Shown here piece by piece: positions 43,356 to 52,245 of a DNA stretch of 64,000 nt. The notes under the pieces were generated by a model. The model was not told the DNA's origin, did no database searches, and saw only the letters and a program-made list of their open reading frames with translations. Each line of letters begins with the position of its first letter. Within the stretch, counting starts at the first letter, position 1. This DNA is from Bacillota bacterium (GTDB taxonomy: Bacteria; Bacillota; Clostridia; Lachnospirales; Lachnospiraceae), in contig JAEZZQ010000007.1 of assembly GCA_023442465.1 (NCBI GenBank), positions 270,543 through 334,542 on the forward strand. The letters run 5' to 3'. Both the position numbers and the translations under genes were made by a program.

Positions 43356-44069
43356 TCAACAGCCGCTCCCTTCTTCAAAGCCTGCGGCTTTGGGCCGCTC
43401 TTTCTTAATAATAGCATATGCCGCTGCTGCTGTAATCACCAAAAGTACAATTAATATCAAAGCAGTGACCGCCATAGACAGATTCAAGTCGCCATAAGCA
43501 ACCTGATAAGTACCGATCAGGCCGAATAAGATGAAGGCCCCTGCCGAAACCAGCTTAACGGTTCTCTCAGGTATTTTCTTACATAAGATGATACCGATGA
43601 TGATACCGATTCCATCAGCTATGAGCATACCGGTGGTCGTCCCTGCCAGTATCTCTAACGGTGCCGTGGGAAACTTGGTAGCAATCGCTATCGTAGCAAG
43701 CTGTGTCTTATCTCCCATTTCCGCAATGAAGAAAGCAATTGCCACGGTTACCACCGCTCCATACTTTGTGGTTCGGTTCTCCTCTCCCTCCAGCTTGTCT
43801 CCCCGAATCGTCCAAAGTCCGAAAAAGATAAACGATAAAGAGGCAATAATCTGAATCCAAATCTGAATGGAATCAAAGCGGGTAATAAAGTTACCAACGG
43901 CAACTGCTAAGCCGTGATTCAAAATTGTGGCGATAAATACACCGAGCATTACTTTGCCGGCCTTGTATTTTGTAGCAAAAGCCATCGCCAGCAGCTGTGT
44001 TTTGTCTCCCATTTCGGCCAGTACTACTGCCGCAACAGCAAACAAAAAGGGCATCATTTGTGTGTCCAT
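43356..44069 (-). CDS. GDT1/TMEM165-family manganese exporter
   Basis: A six-helix cation transporter of 237 residues with the two signature repeats AEMGDKTQLLAMAFATKYK (near residue 18) and AEMGDKTQLATIAIATKFP (near residue 115). Bacterial relatives export Mn2+. It is preceded by a yybP-ykoY Mn2+ riboswitch (44174-44301), which directly supports an Mn role. The next gene, a hydroxyacid dehydrogenase, is coupled to it. Confidence 0.93.
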   Translation of the reverse strand: MDTQMMPFLFAVAAVVLAEMGDKTQLLAMAFATKYKAGKVMLGVFIATILNHGLAVAVGNFITRFDSIQIWIQIIASLSFIFFGLWTIRGDKLEGEENRTTKYGAVVTVAIAFFIAEMGDKTQLATIAIATKFPTAPLEILAGTTTGMLIADGIGIIIGIILCKKIPERTVKLVSAGAFILFGLIGTYQVAYGDLNLSMAVTALILIVLLVITAAAAYAIIKKERPKAAGFEEGSGC

Positions 44070-44173
44070 TTCATTCTCTCCTTACTATAATTGCTATAAA
44101 TCATCCTCCTTTGTCCTTATAAAAATTGCAGGCCGCATGCTTTTTTCGAAAAGCCGTACATTATTTATAGGAC

Positions 44174-44301
44174 AAAAAAAACTTTCAACATATTTCTCAA
44201 TAAAAAGAAATATGTTAAAAGTCTCATTACCTGAAAAAGGTTGCAAAACCAGACCGATTACCCGGTCAGCATGTTGATTTCGCACTAGAACTACTCCCTT
44301 T
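44174..44301 (-). promoter_or_regulatory. yybP-ykoY manganese riboswitch
   Basis: On the minus strand the leader begins AAAGGGAGTAG, continues with TCAACATGCTGACCGG and pairs GACCGGGTAATCGGTC-like, then CAGGTAATGAGAC. These are the conserved L1/L3 elements of yybP-ykoY RNAs. It ends in a terminator: AACATATTTCT / AGAAATATGTT followed by eight T (44174-44222). Mn2+ binding in this class stops termination, so the exporter is induced by excess manganese. Confidence 0.88.
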
Positions 44302-44336
44302 CAACCCTAACACCATATCATAGCAGATAGAGTTTG

Positions 44337-45353
44337 TCAAGGTAGTCGTCCCGTACTATTCCTGATTTCCAGCTTTGGTTTAAAAACGATGGAACCACTA
44401 TCCTTTGTTTCATTTTTTATCAAATCCATCAGGCACTCTGTTGCCTTTCTGGCCATCTCTATCCTGGGTTGTTTTATTGAAGTAAGCGGAACATCCAGGA
44501 TATTATTTATAAAACAGTCATCGTAGCTCACAATAGATATTTCCTGCCCGATCTTTATATTATTTTCACGTGCGTATGTATATAGCCCGTATGTCATCAT
44601 ATCATTGTAGCTAAAGATTGCCGATACATTTTTTTCGAGAAAATAGGGCATTGCCAAAATACCTGACTGAATCGTAAAATCTCCCTGATACAGCAGTTCT
44701 TTCTCAAACGGTACCTGCCACTTTGCAAGTGCTCTTTTATACCCTTTAAGCCTGTCCCTTACACTGCATTGTCCCATAGGACCTAACAGACTCCCGATTC
44801 TTCTATGCCCAAGTTCAAGTAAATGTGAAGTTGCAACATATCCGCCTTCTTCATTATCAGAAATACATCTGAAAATGTTTGCTGTTTCAATATCATTATC
44901 AAGCATTACAAATGGAATCCCGCTTTTTTGGATGGTTTCCGATATCTTTCTCTCTTCTGCTTTCGTTGTATCCGACGAATGCAAAAGCATGATACCATCT
45001 ACATTCTTTGCCAGGAAACCCTGTATGTATTCAAGCTCTCTTTTCCCGCTGTCCCCTGTATTTCCGAAGATTACGGTATAATCGTATTTCTTTACTTCTT
45101 CTTCCACTATTTTAGCGATTTCCGCCAAAAAAAGGTTGCTGATATCCGATAAAATAAGTCCTACGGTCCGGGTTTTTCCTTTTACCAGTCCCACTGCTAC
45201 TTGATTCGGACTGTAATTCTGCCTCTTTGCCGTATCCATAATAAGCTTTCTTGATTCTTCCGAAATGCGATTAGGTTTTCCATTTAAAACAAGCGAAACG
45301 GATGTTATAGATAAATTGCATTCCTTGGCAATACTTTTAATTGTTGCTTTCAT
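44337..45353 (-). CDS. LacI-family transcriptional regulator
   Basis: A 338-residue repressor with an N-terminal HTH (MKATIKSIAKECNLSITSVSLVLNGKPNRISEESRKLI) and a periplasmic-binding-type sensor domain (VGLILSDISNLFLAEIAKIVEEE, SIVSYDDCFINNILDVPLTSIKQPR). It closes the sugar-transport cluster and has its own promoter (45390-45418). The palindromes GATAAATCGCTTTATC and GATAAAACGTTTTATC in the divergent promoter at 50.4 kb have the CG-centred form of LacI-family operators and are its likely targets. Confidence 0.93.
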   Translation of the reverse strand: MKATIKSIAKECNLSITSVSLVLNGKPNRISEESRKLIMDTAKRQNYSPNQVAVGLVKGKTRTVGLILSDISNLFLAEIAKIVEEEVKKYDYTVIFGNTGDSGKRELEYIQGFLAKNVDGIMLLHSSDTTKAEERKISETIQKSGIPFVMLDNDIETANIFRCISDNEEGGYVATSHLLELGHRRIGSLLGPMGQCSVRDRLKGYKRALAKWQVPFEKELLYQGDFTIQSGILAMPYFLEKNVSAIFSYNDMMTYGLYTYARENNIKIGQEISIVSYDDCFINNILDVPLTSIKQPRIEMARKATECLMDLIKNETKDSGSIVFKPKLEIRNSTGRLP

Positions 45354-45389
45354 ATTTTCAGCCCCATTTACATTTTTATATTTTAGAAA

Positions 45390-45418
45390 ATTTTAAACTA
45401 TTTCTGTATAATAGTCAA
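45390..45418 (-). promoter_or_regulatory. Promoter of the lacI-type gene
   Basis: On the minus strand TTGACT, 17 bases, TAAAAT reads toward the repressor start codon. Just upstream lies TTAACAG (45431-45437) with CTGTTAA as an inverted repeat of 12-base spacing. The operon terminator at 45489-45518 separates it from the transporter genes. Confidence 0.65.
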
Positions 45419-45488
45419 TTAACGAATCATTAACAGTTGATTAAGCGGCTGTTAACGATTTATTGTAATCTGAGGTATTCTTCTTATA

Positions 45489-45518
45489 AATAGGGGCGGG
45501 GAAATTCCCGCCCCTATT
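45489..45518 (-). terminator. Strong GC hairpin after the substrate-binding gene
   Basis: AATAGGGGCGGGA-type arms pair perfectly (13 bp) around a 4-base loop. The downstream minus-strand sequence TATAAGAAG has few T, so it may act as a terminator or as an mRNA 3' stabiliser. It lies 32 bases after the solute-binding gene stop. Confidence 0.7.
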
Positions 45519-45549
45519 ATCGTTCTATTTTCCGGCACAATCGTACTTC

Positions 45550-46578
45550 TTATTTCTTGGGCAGGAAGTCTTCATAATTCTCTTGAAGAATAAGCTGATA
45601 AGGAATATCATACTCTTTTTCTACCGTCTCACCGTTAGCAAGAGAAATCGCAACATCAATAGCCTTTTCACCGATTGTCTTGGAGTCCTGAAGAATAGAT
45701 GCTTTCATCTTTCCTTCACCTACAGAGATTACGGCTGCTTCAATACCATCAATTCCAATAACCGGAACATCCGTGATACCTGCTGCCTCTAACGCATCAT
45801 ATACGCCGAGAGCCATTTCGTCGTTATGTGACACTACTGCATCAATATCAGCTCCTAACTGAATCCAGTTTTCCATTAATTCCATAGCTTTATCACGATA
45901 CCAATCAGCAGGTTGGCTATATAATACATTAATATCAGGATAGTTTTCAAGTACAGAATGAATACCGTCATTTCTTAAAACCGCTCCTGTAACACCGGTA
46001 GGTCCTTCCACAACAACAATATTCCCTTTTCCCCCGAGAAGATCCGCGATATACTGCATTTCCATTGTTCCTGCATTAAAGTCGTTGGAACCTACATACG
46101 TTTCCACAACATTCATGTCGGCGATCAAGCCTTTTGCTACAAATACGGGAATACCTGCATCCACACATATCTGCGCTGCCGTTACACATGCGTCGAAATC
46201 ATAAGGGCTGATAATCACTGCGTCCACACCCTGAGCCACAAAAGATTCACACTGTGAAATCTGTTTATCAGCAGTACCTTCACCGTCATTAACGATCAAT
46301 TCCACATTGTCAAACTGTTTTGCATATTCGATTGCCGCATTTGCACAAATCGCATTGGATTCATTGGATAAGTTGGCATCCGTCCAGCCTATTACTATTT
46401 TGTCTTTCTTTGCCGCTGTTTCATCGGACGGAGTTGCTGCTTCTTCTGCCGCCGGTTCTTCTTTGGTTTCTTCTGCCGATGCCGGTGTCTGTGATGCCGG
46501 CGCGGTATTTCCGCATCCGGTCAACATGGTGACCATCATTGCCGTACTTAAAATCACGCTCATAAGTTTCTTCTTCAT
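45550..46578 (-). CDS. Sugar ABC transporter substrate-binding lipoprotein (RbsB-like)
   Basis: An extracellular solute-binding protein of 342 residues. The lipoprotein signal is MKKKLMSVILSTAMMVTMLTGC with the lipidated Cys at residue 22, followed by a linker rich in Ala, Glu and Pro. The mature part is a type-I periplasmic binding fold (IVIGWTDANLSNESNAICANAAIEYA, AVIISPYDFDACVTAA, VVSHNDEMALGVYDALEAAG, VPVIGIDGIEAAV). Ligand is a pentose, hexose or polyol. AAGGAGG precedes the ATG. Confidence 0.94.
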   Translation of the reverse strand: MKKKLMSVILSTAMMVTMLTGCGNTAPASQTPASAEETKEEPAAEEAATPSDETAAKKDKIVIGWTDANLSNESNAICANAAIEYAKQFDNVELIVNDGEGTADKQISQCESFVAQGVDAVIISPYDFDACVTAAQICVDAGIPVFVAKGLIADMNVVETYVGSNDFNAGTMEMQYIADLLGGKGNIVVVEGPTGVTGAVLRNDGIHSVLENYPDINVLYSQPADWYRDKAMELMENWIQLGADIDAVVSHNDEMALGVYDALEAAGITDVPVIGIDGIEAAVISVGEGKMKASILQDSKTIGEKAIDVAISLANGETVEKEYDIPYQLILQENYEDFLPKK

Positions 46579-46662
46579 CTTTTTCCTCCTTACTCAATAC
46601 ATTAATAGTTTCTCTGCTTAAACGGGTGCTGCCACCCCTTATCACATTCTCTTTTCTTATTT

Positions 46663-47610
46663 TTATTTCTTTTTCGCCCTATCAGACAATACTGCAATTA
46701 ATATAATTGCTCCTTTTATGACCTTCTGGTAATAGGATGAAACATTAAGTAAATCCAGCCCATTTGTCATAACACCGATGATCAGCATACCTACTACAGA
46801 TCCGAGGACGTTTCCGGAACCTCCTGACAGACTTGCTCCTCCTATAACAACCGCCGTAATGGCATCCAGTTCAAAGCCTTCTCCCGCTACCGGCTGACCG
46901 GTCTGGGTTCTGGCTGCCAGCACGATACCCGCAGTGGCACTCGTTATACCAGAAATAATATAACAGGTAAATTTAATTCTTGCCGCATTGACACCTGATA
47001 CAATAGCTGCTTTTTCGTTTCCTCCTACTGCCAGAACATGGCGTCCGAATTGTGTAAAATTTAAAAAGAATACGCCCAGCAGTACAATCACTATAAAGAT
47101 CAGAACGGGAATCGGTATAACACCGACGGATCCGGTACCAATTATCTTATAATCATCTCTAAAACCGGTAATCGGCCTTCCGTTCGTGTATACATAACAG
47201 AACCCTCTTGTGATAGTCATAGTGGCAAGCGTTGCAATAAATTCCGGGACCTGAAGTCTTGAGATAAAGAATCCGCTGAATGCCCCGCACATGATACCCA
47301 CCAGTAAGCCGGCCAAAAGTGAGACTATTAACGGCGTTGTGGATTCACCCTTTACAAGACTGGTACTAATAACCCCCGCCAATGCCATAATCGCTCCTAC
47401 CGATAAGTCAATTCCTCCTGTTGCGATAACAAAGGTCATGCCCACCGCCATAATACCGATTACTGATATCTGCCTTAAAATATTAATAACATTCGTGGAT
47501 GTCAAAAACACCGGAGAAACGACCGACAGTATAATAATCAATATCACAAAGGCAATATACATGGCATATTTGGCTAACATGCCTTTTATATACATTGTTT
47601 TAGTTTTCAT
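46663..47610 (-). CDS. Sugar ABC transporter permease (RbsC-like)
   Basis: Polytopic permease of 315 residues with about ten helices and the family core GGIDLSVGAIMALAGVIS (about residues 65-82) and AITAVVIGGASLSGGSGNVLGSVVG (near 245-269). It forms the channel for the adjacent ATPase and binding protein. GGGAGG precedes the ATG, which overlaps the ATPase 3' end by 11 bases, indicating translational coupling. Confidence 0.95.
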   Translation of the reverse strand: MKTKTMYIKGMLAKYAMYIAFVILIIILSVVSPVFLTSTNVINILRQISVIGIMAVGMTFVIATGGIDLSVGAIMALAGVISTSLVKGESTTPLIVSLLAGLLVGIMCGAFSGFFISRLQVPEFIATLATMTITRGFCYVYTNGRPITGFRDDYKIIGTGSVGVIPIPVLIFIVIVLLGVFFLNFTQFGRHVLAVGGNEKAAIVSGVNAARIKFTCYIISGITSATAGIVLAARTQTGQPVAGEGFELDAITAVVIGGASLSGGSGNVLGSVVGMLIIGVMTNGLDLLNVSSYYQKVIKGAIILIAVLSDRAKKK

Positions 47611-49129
47611 TTACGTTTCCTCCCACAGAACAAGTCATTAATATTTCCTGATTGCATTCTTCTCTTGCAAGCCTTCCGGTAATTTTACCCTCATGCATGA
47701 CAATTACTCTATCACTCATACCGAGAAGCTCCGGCATCTCAGAGGATATCATAATGATCGATTTCCCCCGTTTCGCCAGTGTATCCATAATTTTGTATAT
47801 TTCCGCTTTGGCACCTACATCAATTCCTCTGGTAGGCTCATCCATAATAAAAATATCCGGCTCGCCCATAAGCCACTTGGCAATAATGACCTTTTGCTGA
47901 TTGCCTCCGCTTAAGTTATTCACAATTGTTTCTCTTGAAGTAGCTTTCACTTTAAGCTGTTTCATTAGATCATCTACTATCTTTTTCTCTTTTCCTATGT
48001 TCACGACCAGTCTGCCTATCAGCAGCATTTTCAAATATGCCATGGATATGTTTGTTTTAATAGTGCCTTTTAAATTCAAACCATACAGCTTTCTGTCCTC
48101 AGAAACAAAAGCAAGTCCGTTGGCGATAGCCGTGTAAGGATTTTTAATTTTTACCTCTTTACCCCTAATCCTTATACTTCCTTCGTCAGCTTTTCTCAGC
48201 CCGAAGATGGTTTCCATCACCTCTGTCCTTCCAGCTCCCATCAGCCCGGATACCCCAAGGATTTCCCCTTTTCTCAGTTCAAAACTGATGTCTTTAAACT
48301 GCCCGTATTTGGTTAATCCTCTTACTTCCATCATGATTTCTTCCGGATTATATTCTTCGCTTTTCTTTCCGTCTTTTGTATATAAGTTGGACAGTTCACG
48401 GCCTACCATCAACCGTATTACATCCTCTCTGCTTAATTCAGATGCTTTATTTGTAGCAATATGGCTGCCGTCTCTCATGACCGTTATCATATCGGCTATT
48501 TTAAAAATCTCATCCATTTTATGAGAAATATAGATAATAGCTTTATTCTGCTTTTTCAGCTTGTCTATCACCTCAAATAATTGAGCGACCTCCCTGTCCG
48601 TTATAGCGGACGTAGGCTCGTCCATGATGATGACCTCCGCATTGAATGCAATGGCCTTTACAATCGTAACCATCTGCATCTGAGCTACGCTCAGCGTTTT
48701 GACCTTAGCGCACGGATTAATATTTATCTCTAAGTCTTTAAAAAGTTCTTTTGTCTCGGAAATCATCGCTTTTCTGTCAATAATCCCGAGTATCAGCTTT
48801 TTTTCCTGACCGGAATAAATATTTTCCCATACCGTCATCTCTGGAATCAAATCCAGTTCCTGATGGATCATGGAAATACCTTTCTGCAGTACCTGCATCG
48901 GATTTTTGGGCTGGAAAGGCTCTCCCTCATACAATATCTCACCGCCATCTAACGGCACGATACCTGCAAGTATTTTCATAATGGTCGATTTTCCTGCCCC
49001 ATTTTCTCCGATCAGAGCATGTACTTCACCCCTCTTCAGGCATAAAGATACATCATTTACTGCCACCACCCCGGGGAAAACTTTTCTGCAGTTTTTCATT
49101 TCTACAATATATTCAGCATGCTTTTCCAT
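47600..49129 (-). CDS. Sugar ABC transporter ATP-binding protein (RbsA/MglA-like)
   Basis: Double-ABC ATPase of 509 residues. First cassette: GENGAGKSTIMKILAG (Walker A), LSVAQMQMVTIVKAI (signature, somewhat degenerate) and VIIMDEPTSAITD. Second cassette: GLMGAGRTEVMETIFGL, NNLSGGNQQKVIIAKWL and IFIMDEPTRGIDVGAKAEIY. The frame is open further upstream to 49240, but the conserved protein begins near MEKHAEYIVEMKNCRK after a GGGG, and a perfect hairpin (49170-49192) lies in the upstream part. So 49129 is used. Confidence 0.93.
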   Translation of the reverse strand: MEKHAEYIVEMKNCRKVFPGVVAVNDVSLCLKRGEVHALIGENGAGKSTIMKILAGIVPLDGGEILYEGEPFQPKNPMQVLQKGISMIHQELDLIPEMTVWENIYSGQEKKLILGIIDRKAMISETKELFKDLEININPCAKVKTLSVAQMQMVTIVKAIAFNAEVIIMDEPTSAITDREVAQLFEVIDKLKKQNKAIIYISHKMDEIFKIADMITVMRDGSHIATNKASELSREDVIRLMVGRELSNLYTKDGKKSEEYNPEEIMMEVRGLTKYGQFKDISFELRKGEILGVSGLMGAGRTEVMETIFGLRKADEGSIRIRGKEVKIKNPYTAIANGLAFVSEDRKLYGLNLKGTIKTNISMAYLKMLLIGRLVVNIGKEKKIVDDLMKQLKVKATSRETIVNNLSGGNQQKVIIAKWLMGEPDIFIMDEPTRGIDVGAKAEIYKIMDTLAKRGKSIIMISSEMPELLGMSDRVIVMHEGKITGRLAREECNQEILMTCSVGGNVNEN

Positions 49130-49169
49130 TTTATACCCCATGCCCGCTTTGGCAGGCTCTAAATCAATA

Positions 49170-49192
49170 GTTGAAAGCGTTTTTCTTTCAAC
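49170..49192 (-). promoter_or_regulatory. Perfect 8-bp hairpin upstream of the ABC ATPase
   Basis: GTTGAAAG and CTTTCAAC flank a 7-base loop 41 bases before the ATPase start. The core TGAAAGCGTTTTTC also resembles a catabolite-responsive element by about 12 of 14 positions. It may be an mRNA processing/stability hairpin or a weak CcpA site. Confidence 0.4.
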
Positions 49193-49284
49193 CTTATAAA
49201 CACGCCGCGCTGCGGCACAAACAATTCCTACCTCTTTCAAAGCCAGAACCCCCGCACAGAAATAATATTTTCTGCATTCTGGCT

Positions 49285-50334
49285 CTACTCATTGTTCGGA
49301 TGTATTACTACTTTAATAGAATCTCTATTATTTACATTTTCATCCAAGGCTTCGTAGAACTGATCCAAGGTATATTCATGCGTTACAAGCAAATCACCGT
49401 TTACGCGTCCGTCGTTCAGAGCTTCTACCGCTCTGCCGAAGTTATGTGACTGGCAGAAGCTTGTAGTATATGTAAGTTCATTATTAAACATTAACCTTGG
49501 ATCAAGGCTGACTTGCTCATCACTGTGAACCACCGCATACTGCACAAGACGTCCTCCTTTTTTAAGAAGTGTCATACTATGCCGGATTACATCTACACTC
49601 CCTGTTGCATCTACGATCAGGTCTACTCCGAGAGGATATTTTTCTTTTAATTTGTCCGTATGCACTGAATAATCTTTTCTATCCATCAAGATAGTATTCT
49701 GAATCCCCATTTTCCGTGCCATATCCAACTTGCTCTGTGTGGAAGCTATCATAATTACTTCACTTGCATTTGAATGATTCAGAAGCTGTGCAAGAATGAG
49801 TCCCATAGGACCTGCACCTATTACTGCAACTACATCTCCGTATTTCACTTCGCATCTATCTACTGCATGCAGACAGCAGGCTACAGGTTCACCGAGCGCT
49901 GCCGCGTTAAATGACAGAGAATCCGGAATAGGAAACACCTTTTCTTTCTTTACACGCACAAATTCTGCAAATCCTCCGTCAATATTGTGTCCCAAAGAAC
50001 CAAAGGTGGGGCAATAATTGGATTCTTCTTTTCTGCAGTAGTAGCAGTCACCGCAATATTCCGTATTATCCGCACATACCCTGTCTCCTTTTTGGAACTT
50101 GGTAACATTCTTTCCGATTTCTTCTATATAACCGGAAAACTCATGTCCCGGTGTTACCGGGTAAACCGCTAAGTCAGTCCCTACATTCTCCCTGTCATGG
50201 TCATGTTCCACCCCTTTACAAATACTCGCAGACATAACTTTAATAATAACATCATCATCTCCGCATACCGGATATGGAACTTCTCTTATACCGGAAAATT
50301 TACGCCCTGGCTTATCATACACTAACGCTTTCAT
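49285..50334 (-). CDS. Zinc-dependent medium-chain alcohol/polyol dehydrogenase
   Basis: A 349-residue MDR-family oxidoreductase with the catalytic-zinc region SASICKGVEHDHD and PGHEFSGYIEEIGKNV, the structural-zinc cluster CGDCYYCRKEESNYC (about residues 94-108) and a Rossmann motif VAVIGAGPMGLILAQLL. Likely oxidises a polyol or sugar taken up by the transporter in the same operon. It is the first gene after the operator at 50363-50378 and precedes the ATPase by 155 bases from the chosen start. Confidence 0.92.
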   Translation of the reverse strand: MKALVYDKPGRKFSGIREVPYPVCGDDDVIIKVMSASICKGVEHDHDRENVGTDLAVYPVTPGHEFSGYIEEIGKNVTKFQKGDRVCADNTEYCGDCYYCRKEESNYCPTFGSLGHNIDGGFAEFVRVKKEKVFPIPDSLSFNAAALGEPVACCLHAVDRCEVKYGDVVAVIGAGPMGLILAQLLNHSNASEVIMIASTQSKLDMARKMGIQNTILMDRKDYSVHTDKLKEKYPLGVDLIVDATGSVDVIRHSMTLLKKGGRLVQYAVVHSDEQVSLDPRLMFNNELTYTTSFCQSHNFGRAVEALNDGRVNGDLLVTHEYTLDQFYEALDENVNNRDSIKVVIHPNNE

Positions 50335-50362
50335 CTTTTTTCCTCCTTAAACTGTTTTAAAT

Positions 50363-50378
50363 GATAAATCGCTTTATC
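50363..50378. promoter_or_regulatory. LacI-type operator O1
   Basis: GATAAATCGCTTTATC is a palindrome with one mismatch and a central CG, lying 29 bases before the minus-strand dehydrogenase start. A second, perfect copy lies 76 bases away (50439-50454). Confidence 0.75.
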
Positions 50379-50396
50379 TTTTTCTAAAATGACTTG

Positions 50397-50454
50397 TTTA
50401 CATTTTTTGTAAAATGATGTATAATCTACTTTGTAAAAGATAAAACGTTTTATC
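50397..50454 (+). promoter_or_regulatory. gutB-like promoter with LacI-type operator O2
   Basis: TTTACA (50397-50402), 17 bases, TATAAT (50420-50425) forms a good sigma-A promoter. The perfect 16-bp palindrome GATAAAACGTTTTATC (50439-50454) follows it and would cover about +7 to +22. Two operators 76 bases centre to centre allow looping by a LacI-type tetramer. Confidence 0.8.
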
Positions 50455-50574
50455 AAGTGAATTATATCATCCCCCTATATCCTTGTCAACAACTATTGTT
50501 GAAACATTTAACAATATTTGTTCCCCTATCACCGATAGGAAAAAAAAGCCCTCAGCAAAGAAAGGAGTTATAAA

Positions 50575-51621
50575 ATGAGCAAAAAAATGAAAGTAGCAAT
50601 TATGGAAGGAATCGGAAAAATGGGATTTACAGAAAGAGAGATTCCTGTTCCCAAAGATGATGAGGTATTAGTCAAACTGGAATATGTAGGAATATGCGGT
50701 TCCGATCTGCACTATTATGAAGCAGGGCGTATCGGCTCCTGCATTGTAAATCCTCCTTTTGTCCTTGGGCATGAACCGGCAGGAACCGTAGTGGAAGCCG
50801 GAAAAAATGTCACTCATCTAAAACCCGGAGACCGTGTGGCATTAGAACCGGGAAAAACCTGCGGTCATTGTGAATTCTGCAAGCAGGGTAAATACAATCT
50901 CTGTCCTGACGTTATCTTTTTTGCAACTCCTCCGGTGGACGGAGTATTTCAGGAATACGTAGCGCATGAAGCCGGACTGTGTTTTAAACTCCCCGAAAAT
51001 GTAGATACAATGGAAGGTGCTTTAATAGAACCACTTGCCGTAGGTTTCCACGCAGCAATCGAAAGCGGCATCCGTATCGGACAGACAGCTGTCATTACCG
51101 GAGCCGGATGTATCGGTCTGGTAACCCTTCTTGCCTTAAAAGCAATGGGTATCACAAATATCATCGTAGTAGATATTATGGAAAAAAGATTGGATAAAGC
51201 CCTTGAACTGGGAGCCACTGCCGTAATCAACGGCAAGACACAAGATACTGCCCTGGAAATAAGAAAACTTACAGACGGAAAGGGATGTGATGTTTCTTTT
51301 GAAACAGCAGGCACGGATATTACCACCAAACAACTGATTCATGCCTCAAAGAAGGGCGGGACAATCGTTTTAGTCGGATACAGCGCAGATGGGACTCTTA
51401 CTATGCCAAGCGGTCTGGCGCTGGATAAAGAATTGACATTTAAAACGATTTTCCGTTACCGCCATATTTATCCGATTGCTATCGATGCGGTTGCTGGCGG
51501 CAGTATTAATTTAAAAGGAATCGTTACTAATGTCTTTGACTTTGACGATATCCAGAATGCAATGGATGCGAGCGTAGCGGACAAAGCAAATATCGTAAAA
51601 TCTGTCATTAAAATCTGTTGA
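50575..51621 (+). CDS. Sorbitol/xylitol-dehydrogenase-like zinc enzyme
   Basis: A 348-residue MDR dehydrogenase of the sorbitol/xylitol group: GICGSDLHYYEAGRIG (Cys of catalytic zinc), LGHEPAGTVVEAG, structural zinc CGHCEFCKQGKYNLC (about residues 98-112) and AVITGAGCIGLVTLLALKAMG. Related enzymes interconvert polyols with ketoses using NAD. AAAGGAG precedes the ATG. It is transcribed divergently from the transporter operon under shared operators, so it likely acts on the imported compound. Confidence 0.93.
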   Translation: MSKKMKVAIMEGIGKMGFTEREIPVPKDDEVLVKLEYVGICGSDLHYYEAGRIGSCIVNPPFVLGHEPAGTVVEAGKNVTHLKPGDRVALEPGKTCGHCEFCKQGKYNLCPDVIFFATPPVDGVFQEYVAHEAGLCFKLPENVDTMEGALIEPLAVGFHAAIESGIRIGQTAVITGAGCIGLVTLLALKAMGITNIIVVDIMEKRLDKALELGATAVINGKTQDTALEIRKLTDGKGCDVSFETAGTDITTKQLIHASKKGGTIVLVGYSADGTLTMPSGLALDKELTFKTIFRYRHIYPIAIDAVAGGSINLKGIVTNVFDFDDIQNAMDASVADKANIVKSVIKIC

Positions 51622-51663
51622 TGTATATCTACCATATCAACGGGAACCGGAAAATAATAATAT

Positions 51664-51690
51664 AAAAAAGGGCAGCCTGCTTTAGCGCCC
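51664..51690 (-). terminator. Terminator-like hairpin near the element's left end
   Basis: On the minus strand GGGC-GC and GC(T)GCCC form a stem with an 8-base loop, followed by TTTTTT. No minus-strand gene precedes it, so it may shield the host from element transcripts. Confidence 0.5.
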
Positions 51691-51786
51691 CTCCAATAAG
51701 GATGTTTACGAAAATCAGAATTGTTTTGCATGACAGCCAAACGATAGCCGATGAATTGTAAATAAACTTATTGGAGGGTTTGCTAT

Positions 51787-52137
51787 ATGGCAAAGTTTGA
51801 ATTTGAGTACACTGAAATTGATGGGCTGTTATATCCTAACATTAAAATTGACAGTAAACCAGAGCTTGACAGCTTAGGCAAATACGGTCGACTCCGTCTA
51901 AATTATCTGCATGGACAAAAGCTCGGAATGTACCGTGAACTGCTTTTGACTGGTAAACTGGCAGAACATTGCATGATCATTGAAAAGTCCGCTTTTGAAA
52001 TGGCAGAACGTATCCGTGCCGATTATCTGAAAGCACACCCCATGCCGGAGGATGGTACAATGGAACGCATTCAATTATCTGAGATTGCACAAGAAATTGC
52101 AGATGAATGCGTATTTTATGACTTGATTTCCAGATAA
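51787..52137 (+). CDS. tnpV: TnpV-family transposon-encoded protein
   Basis: A 116-residue protein of the TnpV group found in Tn4451-like and related elements. The family pattern is visible in YTEIDGLLYPNI, LGKYGRLRLNYLHGQKLGMYRELLLTGKL and a helical C-terminus with EIAQEIADECVFYDLISR. Its biochemical role is unknown in any element. GGAGGG precedes the ATG. It is the first gene inside the element. Confidence 0.85.
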   Translation: MAKFEFEYTEIDGLLYPNIKIDSKPELDSLGKYGRLRLNYLHGQKLGMYRELLLTGKLAEHCMIIEKSAFEMAERIRADYLKAHPMPEDGTMERIQLSEIAQEIADECVFYDLISR

Positions 52138-52245
52138 ACTGAAGTGCCTTGCCGTTTTTCGGCAGGGCACTTTCACACCATTCATTGAATTCTGATATCT
52201 CGTTTGCTATAATTATGGCAATAGGCTTAGGGGGTGGTGTGGTAC

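Noticed and set aside
49129..49240. Extended N-terminus of the ABC ATPase
   Set aside because: Not conserved in sugar ABC ATPases, contains a perfect hairpin, and the ATG at 49129 has its own G-rich RBS.
51468..51740. Minus-strand open frame of 90 codons across the polyol-dehydrogenase end
   Set aside because: It lies mostly antisense to a clear gene and has no recognisable domain; its downstream hairpin does not rescue it.
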